A program made the position numbers and the translations under genes. The notes beneath the pieces were generated by a model. The model did not search any database. It was given only the letters and a program-made list of their open reading frames with translations, and was not told where the DNA came from. Positions 1-9,200 of a stretch of 15,426 nucleotides of DNA are shown here, one piece after another. Position 1 is the first letter of the stretch. The number at the start of each line of letters is the position of its first letter. The stretch comes from Gonium pectorale (taxonomy: Eukaryota > Chlorophyta > Chlorophyceae > Chlamydomonadales > Volvocaceae), in contig LSYV01000004.1 of the NCBI GenBank assembly GCA_001584585.1, positions 3,057,402 to 3,072,827 of the forward strand, given 5' to 3'.

Positions 1-205
1 TCGGGTGGGGGCGCACGAGGGCCAGGGAGGGTCGCCACACGGGAGGTGCTACGCGTCCTCAAATATAACGGTTGCTCCACAGCTTTGCAGCTCAAGGTGA
101 AGGGCGACGTGGTTAATCCGGAGGCGTGAATGGCGCTACCGGACGTCGAATGCCCTGGTGTCGGATGTGGCCGTGTGTTCCGGGCGAGGTGTCGGGGGGA
201 CCCAC
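1..205. other. Left edge: presumed intron or unresolved 3' part of GCN2
   Basis: After the donor at 205-204 (gtgggt on the minus strand) I find no exon that continues the HisRS-like domain. The expected GGRYD motif is absent from every minus-strand frame here. The stretch is probably intron 28, with the remaining exons beyond position 1. Confidence 0.4.
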
Positions 206-3200
206 CTGCTGGCCGCAGCGCGTGGTGCGGCCCGCCGGGCTGCGCTGCCGCTCCGGTCCCCGCCGCTCCGCCGCCTTGCGGCCCGGTGGTGGCGGGCAGG
301 CCGAGCAGATGCACCTGCAGCCACAGGGGAGGGGGCCGCGCGCCCACTGGTGCCACCGGAGCAGCTCGAGGCACCGAAGAGTGCCAATTGCGTGCGCCGG
401 ACGCGTGTTGCAGCACACCCCACCAACGCGCGCCACAACACCCTGTCCGCCCGCGTCACACATATCGCGCAGCAGAATGTCGGGCGGCGAGCGCAGCCCC
501 CCCAACAAGCGAACGACGACGATGCTGCCCTGATCCTCCGCCGCGCACCCCCGTAGCCCCCACCTGGAAGATGACCCCGCTGTAGTACTCGGCGGCGGGG
601 CTCATGAGAGGGTCCAGCACCACCTGGGGATGCGTGCGGTGGAAAGGGGCATGCGGTCGGTCCAAGCGTGCGGCGATCCAGCCAGCCAGCCAGCCAGGCA
701 GGCAGGTGTCAGGTGCGAAAGCCTTGATCATACAACACGGCCCACAGCAGGCAGCCCACCGACCCGTCGAAATCAAGCTCGCCCCTTGTATGCACCTGTT
801 CTATGGCCCTGACCCGGTTCAGCGCGTCGGTGGTAACTCCCCACACTTCCGGCCGGTGTGCTGGCACATCTGGCAAGTACCAGACCCGCGTGGACAGCTC
901 GGAAACGCACTTCCACGCGGCAGCGCCCCCCTCCTTCACCCCCCCCCCGGCCCCGCCGCACCGCGCCGGCGGGCAGTCCCCACATCTCCAGCATCTGCAC
1001 CACCACAGCCACCTCCTCCAGGGCAGCGGCCAGCGCGCCCGACAGCGGCACAGGGTGCGCCGGCCGGGGCGGCGCCCGTTGCGGCCCCGCCGCGCCGCCG
1101 CCCGCACTCCCCCCTCCTCCCCCTGCTCCGGCCCCGCCTGCCACGCCGTGGGATGCCGGGGGCTCCCCGCCGCCGGGCTTGGTCCCGGCGGGCCCCGGCG
1201 TCCCCGCTGCCAGCGGCGCTGCGGGGGGCCTCCGTGGGGCGGCTGCTGAGGGCGGCACCGCGGTGGTGGCGGTGGTGGAGGCGGCGGTCGGGGGCTCCTG
1301 CAGGTAGGCCCGCAGCCGCGCGAGGCCGGTGGGCGCGTCCCCGGGCAGCTCGCACACGCAGCGCTTGCAGCGGGCGACCTTGTCGGGGGCCAGGCCGAGC
1401 CCGTCCAGGCCCGCCTTCACGGACGGCCACGCCTGCCGTGGCGGCGGTAGGAGTGTGTTGAAAAGGAAAGTAGGAGTGTATGTGTGTGTTTGGGGTGGGG
1501 GGAGGGGCAGAAACGTGTGAGAACGTGCCGGCATCTGGCAGTGTTCTTCCGCGGTGGTGGAGGCTATGGGAGAAGGGAGTGGTGGTGGTGTGAGCGGGGC
1601 GGGGCGGGAGGTTGACACAACGGGGGAACATGCACGGTGCTGGTGCGAGCAGAAATCGGCACCTTCGCCGCATATGACGACAGGATCATGAGCCATGAAA
1701 TGCCATAATACGATTGCACCACGCCGTGGCTATTGGTGCCGCAGGCAGATACGCGGCGCCTCCACCGTCAGCGATACTCTTGTGACCGCACGCGTCGCTC
1801 TCCTGTGCAGTGCCGTACCTTGTAGCGGAGTTCAGACCGTACGGCGCCAAGCATGGGGCTCGACCGCAGGGCCGTGGCCAGCAGGCGCCGCGCCGCCACC
1901 TCCACCTCCCGGCCGCCGCCGCCGGGCGCGGCCGCCGAGGGACCAGCTGCGGCGCCGCCGCCTGCCGTCGCCGCTGCCGTGGGCGGGTTGACGGCGGCCA
2001 GCGCCAGTCCGTCGTACAGCGCCCGCTCTATGGCTCGGTGGCTTATCCGCACCTCGTAGCGGCCCAGCTCGGGGAGGAAGTGGTCCAGCACCTGCGGGGC
2101 CGGGTTCCGGCTTCCCAATCGGCGTTGAAGTGCAGAGCGAGCAATGACAGGCGCAGCACGCCTGCATGCCACACGGCGCTCTGGGCTCGAGCTGGCATGT
2201 ATGCGGAGGCAAGAAGGAAACACTGCAATTGGGAAGAAGCAACCGACCTGCGGTGCGCTGCAACGGGTCGACGCACCTGAGTGACCGCCTTGATGGCCTC
2301 CGCCTCCGCCAGCAGCCGCCCGCGGTCCCGGTCCCCGGGCGTCACCGAGCCGCCCCCTCCCGCCGCGGGGTGCAGCAGGTCAAGGTCGGCCTGGCAGTAG
2401 GAGGACGGCAGGCTGCGCGCGCGGCCCGAGCGCACTACGTAGCTGATGTCGTAGCGCCGGAGGGTGTCCAGCCCGCCTGCGGAGGTTTGCGGTTTGGAGG
2501 TGGGGCGGAGCTTGGAAGGAGGGATGAAGCCAGGAGGCCAGCTGGCCAGCATGTGACTAAAGGTATTGTGAGGGGCAGCGCGGTGCTGTGAGGACGGGAA
2601 CGTCGCCGCGAAGCCCGCTGCCTGCCCGCCCACCTGCCATGGGCGCCAGGGCCGCCTGCTGCACCAGCCACACGGCGAAGGGGTAGCGCATCTCGTGCCG
2701 CAGTGCCAGGAGCGACCCGTGGGGCGACAGCAGCCGCACCGCGTCGGGCGCCATGCCCGGGTAGGCGTAGCCCACCTGCCAGTGGTGCAGCGAGGCAGCG
2801 AGGCAGCGGCTCTTTAAATGTATACAAGACTTGACTGGCAGAGAGGCAGCGAGGCAGCACAAATCGTGACATGTGATATGCATGCGTGCGGCGTGCTCAG
2901 TGCAGTGGTTGGCAACCAGCAAGCGAACGGCAGGCGACGAGGCGAGCCAGCAACCTGGAGGACATGGAGCAGGGACGACATGGCTGCAAGAAGACCGATC
3001 CCGAGGGCTACACACGCACCTCACGTGCCACGCGTTCCAGCAACCAGCAGCAGCTCGGCAGCCAGCTGCCTCACAGCATACCGGGTGCAGCCCCCCGCAC
3101 TCACCACGACTCCCCCCCAAGCCCGCCACCCCCACCTGGCTACTGTAGAAGCTGCGGGCCCCGTGGCACTCGAACGCGCTGCGGACCACCTGCACCACAG

Positions 3201-6200
3201 CCTCGCGCACCTGCGGAGGGCGGGCGGGGGGCGGGCGGGGGGCGGACCCGTTCACCCCACGGCCCAAGCGCAGCACACACATATGGCGCAGGGGCACATT
3301 GCAAGGCATGGGGTACTCTACAAGAGACGGGAGGACATTGGCATCGCCAGCGGCCGGAACTGGCAGCCACCACGATCCGGCGGGGCGGGCCGGTGCCGCG
3401 GCGCAGCCATGCAGCCAGTGCCGTGTATCCCTCATTCACTGACTCGCACTCGCGCTCGCTCTTACCTGCGCATGCTGCACCCGAGGCGCCCCTGGCAGCT
3501 CCAAACCAGCAAAGGGGAGGGCCACCGATCCGGGAGTGTCGGCGCCCAAGCTGCCGGAGCCGCTGGGAGCCCGGGCGGAACCGCCTGCGAGACAGTGGGG
3601 CGCGCATCGTCTAGGTTCGGAGCTTAGGACGTGTTAGCAGCGGGCAAGCTGGGGCGGCCTGAGTCCTGTCTTCAGCCGGGGCTGCGAAGCCTGCCGTCCG
3701 GGATTGTGCAGCATCCTGTACTCGCACACACCGCTGACGCCTAGACAGCATAACGGACTCACGTAGTGTGGGCCAGAACAGCACTCAATCCCAACCTCAG
3801 CTGCCCGAAGCACCCCCTAATACGGGCTACTACCCCACACACACCTCCCACGGCCCACTGCGGCGGCGGCGGCGCACCTGGCACCGCACCTGGCGTAGCC
3901 CCTCCGCCCATGACCCCTGCCGCCGCCTGGCCCGCTTGGCCCTCCGTCAGGCTGAACAGCGCCCCCACCACCCGCTCCGTGGCGTCCGGATTGGAGGGCA
4001 GGTAGCGGAGCAGGTCCGTCAGCTGCGGGGGCGCGGCAGCAAGCGGGGGTTTAAGATCACAGGTTTGACCAGGCCGCACTTGCAGTCAGCAGCAGTCTTG
4101 AAACCTGCGACCATGCCATGGGTGAACGCAGGTACAGTGTGTACCATGGGGCAACGTGATCAGTCGACCCGCCCCCATCGCATCCAAACACAGTGCCACC
4201 GCAATTTTACCTGCTCGTCCTCCACCCGCGGTGGTAGGAGGTCCGAGGACAGCACTTCGCGAGCGCTCGGGCGCTCACTGGGGTTGGGCGACATGAGCCA
4301 CCTGCGCCAACAGAAGGATTCAAGGGGGTGGCGGCGCCGAGTCCTGTTTGCAGGGCCCCGGGTCACGAGCGGCCGTTCCTGGGGCGATACAACGGCGCCG
4401 CGTGCACAGACTATTGACACCTTGTGGGCTGGAGGTCGGTCCTTGGGTGCGCTCTTCCTCACCTGATGAGCTGTGCTACTCGTGGGTGCGCCCGCTCCCA
4501 GGCCTCGGGCAGGCGGGCGTGGTCCCGCAGGTCGTGCAGCAGCACCACCCGCTCCATGCCTGCGAGGCAGAGGCGAGGATGGAAAGGGGGGCAGCAGGGC
4601 GGTGGGAGGAGAGCGAGGGGGAGAGCGTCAGGATCAGCGAAGCACTACAGCGAAGGTTCGCATACACTGTATGCGTGTTGACGGACTCCAGCCCCGGTGC
4701 GCTACGCACGCCTCGCCTGTGCTGAAGGCATGCCACAGCTCGAAGGCCACAACGCCCAGGCTCCACAGGTCCACCTTCTCGTCGTAGCGGGCCCAGCCCT
4801 GCGAGGCGGGAGTAGCCAGACCAGTGCCACCGTCGGATCTCGGCCCTCACACGGAGTGTCTCAGGGACGCCGGCCATGGCAGCAGGCAGACAGGCGCTAG
4901 GCAGGCAGGCATCGCGCCAGGATATCTGGCTGTCTCGATACCAATAGCATGATGGCGCTGCATCATGCAAAAGGTTAGGGACCCCCGCGTTTCGCGGCTT
5001 GTGAAGAAAACGCGGACTGAAAACAGGCCATGCCACATACATTCTTGATCTCGGGGCTGATGTAGAAGTAGGAGCCGCACACGCCTGTGCGCTCGCTGGG
5101 GCCGGTCCCGTCCCCGGGGCCGTTGCCGCCGCCGCCGGCCACCCAGCTGTTTCCGCGGCCTGGGGCCGGGCCGGCTGGAGCTGCGGCTCCCGCAGCCGCA
5201 GCACCTGAGGATGGATAGGCAGCAGCGGGACGCGCGCAAGGGTGCCAGTCAGTATACAAAAGTGGTCGACGGCCCTCTGGGGGCGAGAGCACGTGGTTCC
5301 AAGTGTCCAGCAGCGGCAAATCCCAGCGTCGGGATTTACAAGCACCGCGGCCCGCCCCTACCGGCGGCGGCGCCCCCAGCGGCTGCCGCCCCCAGCGCGG
5401 CGCCCTGTGCCTCGTCGGTGGGGCTGCTGCTGTGGAACTTGGCCTGCGTGGGGCACGGTGGATCTTTACTTCAACGAAGACGCAGAGAAATGGTTCGTGT
5501 GATGGGGGATGTTGCGCAAGTCGCCAAATGGTATTTGGAAGGGGACCGCATGTGTGCGCATTGTGCTATGCTGGCGTCGGGTTTCAATTCGATCCGTGGT
5601 GGTGGAAGATCTGGGACTTGGCTCGCCTCAAACCAGGGGTGCCTCCGCCCCCATTCACGCCTCACCAGCCCGAAGTCTCCTAGCTTGATCTCGCCGTTGG
5701 CTCCGTCTGTATGGGTTGGGAGCACAGAAGACATGGAGCCAGATAAGCCCCATACGGCAGGGTAGTAACCACACGTCCGCGTGGTCGCGAGTAAGACAGT
5801 GTACACTGCTATGTGGGCTTGCCAGGCGGCAGATGGAGTGGCCTGCAGCAATCAAGTGCGCCTTGGGCCCATCGGAAGGGACTTACAGAAGATGTTTGCC
5901 GGCTTGAGGTCCCGGTGGATGACGCCCTGGCTGTGGATGTAGGCAAGGCCTGTGTGTGGAGGGGGGGAGGGCGGGGAGGCGAGGGCGTACAGCTTGGGTT
6001 AGGCGCAAGGGCATTGTGTGCGAAAAGAGGTCCTGCCGCTGAGGGGGCTTGGCAACCCAAGAGAGAACGGCATTGAAGACCAACTACGGTACTCCGTGCA
6101 TGTGCATGACACCCGCGGCAGCTTTGTGACGCGGGAGATGGTCAGAGTCGCCACAGCAAAACGCCCAACCTAAAAATGAGGAGACAACACACTGCTGGGG

Positions 6201-9200
6201 CACAGCCCCGTCCGAACATGGCCTCAGCACGGCGTTCCGTGCCGACGCATAATACTAGCTGCCTAAACACCTCCAGCCTGCGCATCCTGGAGGCCTGCAG
6301 TCGCAGCATGCTTCCCAGCTGCGGCGCCCGGTAGCCATACACGCCCCGCCGCACCCGCCAGGATGCCCCGCAGCACCCGCCACGCGTCCTCCTCCTGCAG
6401 CGGCCCCTCCTGGAGCACCCCCGCCAGCGTGCGGGGGCAGAACTCCATCTGCCACGTGCGACGTGCCGGGGCAGGGGGGCAGGAGGGAGGGAGGGAGGGC
6501 AGGACGGGAGGCACCCGGTGGGTGGGCAGACGGGTAGCCGGGGTAGGCCCAGCGAGGGTACGCGGACGCAGCCAGGGACGGCCTGGTGCACTACTGGTGT
6601 TATGCTGGACACCGTTCCATGCCTTTTGACCATTGGCCGCACAGCGTTTATACCTTTACGCAGCATCGCCCCACAGCAGCCGACGAGAGAGCAGATTCCA
6701 GTTGTTGAGGGGGGCAAAGAACGGTACGGTACTGCGAGGAAAGCTGTGGCGCGCGATATGCCGGCTCCACAGCACTCCACAGCCTGACGGCCTATGACAC
6801 GCGGGCGCATGCTCCTTTCCATCGCCCCCACCCGCCGAGGGGGCACCAGGCTTGCCTGTATGTAGAGCATCTGGGTGGGGGCTCCGCCGGTGCTGTGGCG
6901 GTCTCCCGTTATGCGCCGGCCGCCGGGCCCCGGTCGCTGTCGGCCCCGGCCCGCGCCATCCGCCTGCGGCCGTCCCCAACGGCAGGCGGGCACAGAGGGT
7001 GTTCGTTTCCTATCCGAACTGACAGTAGAACTCGCGTCTCGGGTCCGACACAACGATGTTGGTCGGCGCGCCGCGTACTATGGGATGGCAACGTGACAAC
7101 GCTGACCCCTACACAATCCCACCGGCGTCCTACCAGGCATCTCCCACTCCAGTGCCAAACACAGCATGCGATAGCGCAACGTTCCTAGCGACAAACTAGG
7201 TACCTACAGTTAACATCCCTTCGCGCAAGACATTATAGGACACACAACAGCAGGGAAAGCACGTCCCGCACAGGCGAATATCCCACACACGGTTGCAGGG
7301 GTTGCTGTGCAGCCCACCTGGCGCCTGCGGTCGGGGCTGGGTCGCCCCGTCCCCGTCGCCCCGGTCGTCGTCGTGCCTGTGGCGGTTGTGCCGGTGGCAG
7401 TTGTAGTGGCGGTTGTGTCGGTGGTCGCCGTTGTCGTTCCTGAGCTGGCGCCTTCGGTACCTGAGGCTCCCGCGAACAACCACCTGCCGCCGCCGCCGCC
7501 CAAGCCGCCGCCGCCGCCACTCTCGTCGCTGTCGGGTCCCACCTCGGTGCCGGACGTTCCCGTGCCCGTGTCCCCGGATCCCAGCCGCTGCACCGCCCCG
7601 CGCTGCGCCCCATGGCCGGGCCGCCAGGCCGCACCACTGCCGCTGGCCGAGGCCGTGGCCTCGCTTGTGGCCAGCGACTCGGAGGCAGACTCGGCCTCTT
7701 CCCCACCGCTGGTGGCGGCCCGGTTGCTGGGGCTGCTGCCCAACGGAGACTCGGTGGCCTCCTCCCGGACGGGGGCCAGCCCGCCGCCGCGGCCGCCCTG
7801 GTGGTATTGGTGGTGATGGGCGGAGCCTGGCCCAGCGCCCAGGGCGGGGCGCCGGCCGTGCTGGTGCTGTGCCTCGCGTGAAGCTTGCCTTCCCGCAAGG
7901 GGGGAGTGGCGTGGCGCGAGCGCGCCACCGCCCCCCGGCAGGAGGGCTGCATGGACGGCTTTCCGCTGGGCGGTGTCGGAGCTGCTTGCGGTGCCTAGGG
8001 TGAAGACCGCGCGGAGCGCGCGAGGCACAAGTGGGGTTACATTGCGACGTGAGATGCCAGCCGGATTGACGTATGAACTGAGGGATGCAGCCGGGGTTTA
8101 GAAATGCTTCTAGGGACGGGAGCCACAAGCCCCAGGGACCAGCAACATGTCAAGAAATTAGGGCTAAGGAGCTGAAGGGCAGGCGCCAATGAAGCACGTT
8201 CGTATCCCCGCACAGCTCTGGCTTACAAGCCACATGGCCGCCCAGGCAACACACCCTGCGCAAACCACAACCGCGGCATCGTTGCAGGCCGAGGCCCCCA
8301 GCCCCCCTCCTACCGCTACCACATACCGGTAGTCTGCGAGTCCATCGACTGCGAGCTGCCGAAGCCCCACGCGTCGTCCTTCGGAGTCCGCTCGTCGTCG
8401 TCGCCGGTGCCGCCCAGCAGGTCGTCAAACTCCTCGCCCTCTTCCTCCTCGCCCTCGCTGCCGTCCCCCTCCACACCGTAGCCGGCCGGCAGCGTCTCGC
8501 ACCAAGCCTGCTCAGCAACAACGGCGGTAGCGGCCGCAGGGTCGCCGAACCGCGTTCAAGCAGGTTTGAGGCACGTCTGCACGTCGCTTGCGATCGCAAC
8601 ATCGCGATCTTGCATCGCCGCGCGCCCACGCGAGCGTCGAAAAAGCGCACATCTCCTGAAACACACCCTGCCTGATCGGGAGAGAGCACAAGAGAGGGCA
8701 GCATGCTTGCCTGGAAGTACCGCACGACGTTGGGGTGCTGCAGGCGGCTCAGCGTGGCCACCTCCCGCGTGATGCGCGCGTAGGCGGAGGGCGAGGCGGC
8801 GTCCAGGCGGATCTTCTTGACCGCATATTGCCGGCCGTCCAGCCTGGGAAAGGGGGAGGGGGTTTGCACACAAGAGCGCGCCAGGGTTGCAAGGTGCAGG
8901 GAGGGAACTGCACGCAGCGAATGTGTCGGGCAACGAACCGAGGGGTCCCGACGAAATGCAACATGACAGGGCATCCCAGCGATTCCGCCGAGGTAGCGGC
9001 CAAGGACGAGCACCTGCTCCGCATGGAATCCCAGCGTGTGAGTTCCCCAGCCATCCCGGCGCTTAACAGCGCCCATCCGAGACCCGCAGCCCCAGCCGGC
9101 GGCACTAACCTGTTCACGGCCGCCACCACGACGCCGAACCCGCCCTTGCCCAGCCGCTGGAGCTCCTGGAAGTCTGACAGGTAGCGGCTGGCCGCCACCG

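Larger units (their letters stand above)
206..3210 (-). other. HisRS-like domain of GCN2 (exons 22-28), incomplete
   Basis: Exon 22 starts VREAVVQVVRSAFECHGARS, as in the first helix of GCN2 HisRS-like domains. Exon 23 has VRLLSPHGSLLALRHEMRYP and FAVWLV, the motif that is RYDLTVPFAR in HisRS. Exon 24 has LRRYDISYVVR (motif 2) and SYCQADLDLL. Exons 25-26 (91 and 157 codons) carry the helical insertion with Ala/Pro/Gly runs, ending EEVAVVVQMLEMWGL. Exon 27 is VVLDPLMSPAAEYYSGVIFQ. Exon 28 (314-206) is a poorly conserved continuation (VHLLGLPATTGP...). The following GGRYD motif and the C-terminal anticodon-like/ribosome-binding part are not in the window. The domain is thought to bind tRNA but not to aminoacylate it. 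Confidence 0.87.

Noticed and set aside
460..533. Possible GCN2 exon reading GSIVVVRLLGGLRSPP after YYSGVIFQ
   Set aside because: It would need a 30-base intron, far too short, and does not resemble the GGRYD region.
604..1461. 285-residue plus-strand open frame
   Set aside because: Pro/Arg/Ala-rich shadow antisense to GCN2 exons 26-27; no conserved motif.
3211..3330. Extra exon after a ttgtag acceptor, reading YPMPCNVPLRHMCVL
   Set aside because: The phase does not match exon 21, and the direct exon 21-22 junction is already in phase.
2818..3627. 269-residue plus-strand open frame
   Set aside because: Antisense to GCN2 exons 21-22 and their introns; no domain, GC-driven.
3768..4466. 232-residue plus-strand open frame
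   Set aside because: Antisense to GCN2 exons 19-20; no recognisable features.
6142..7053. 303-residue minus-strand frame as a single exon
   Set aside because: It contains exon 11 (MLYIQ) but then reads through intron 11 and meets exon 12 in the wrong frame; the conserved MEFCPRTL is only reached by splicing.
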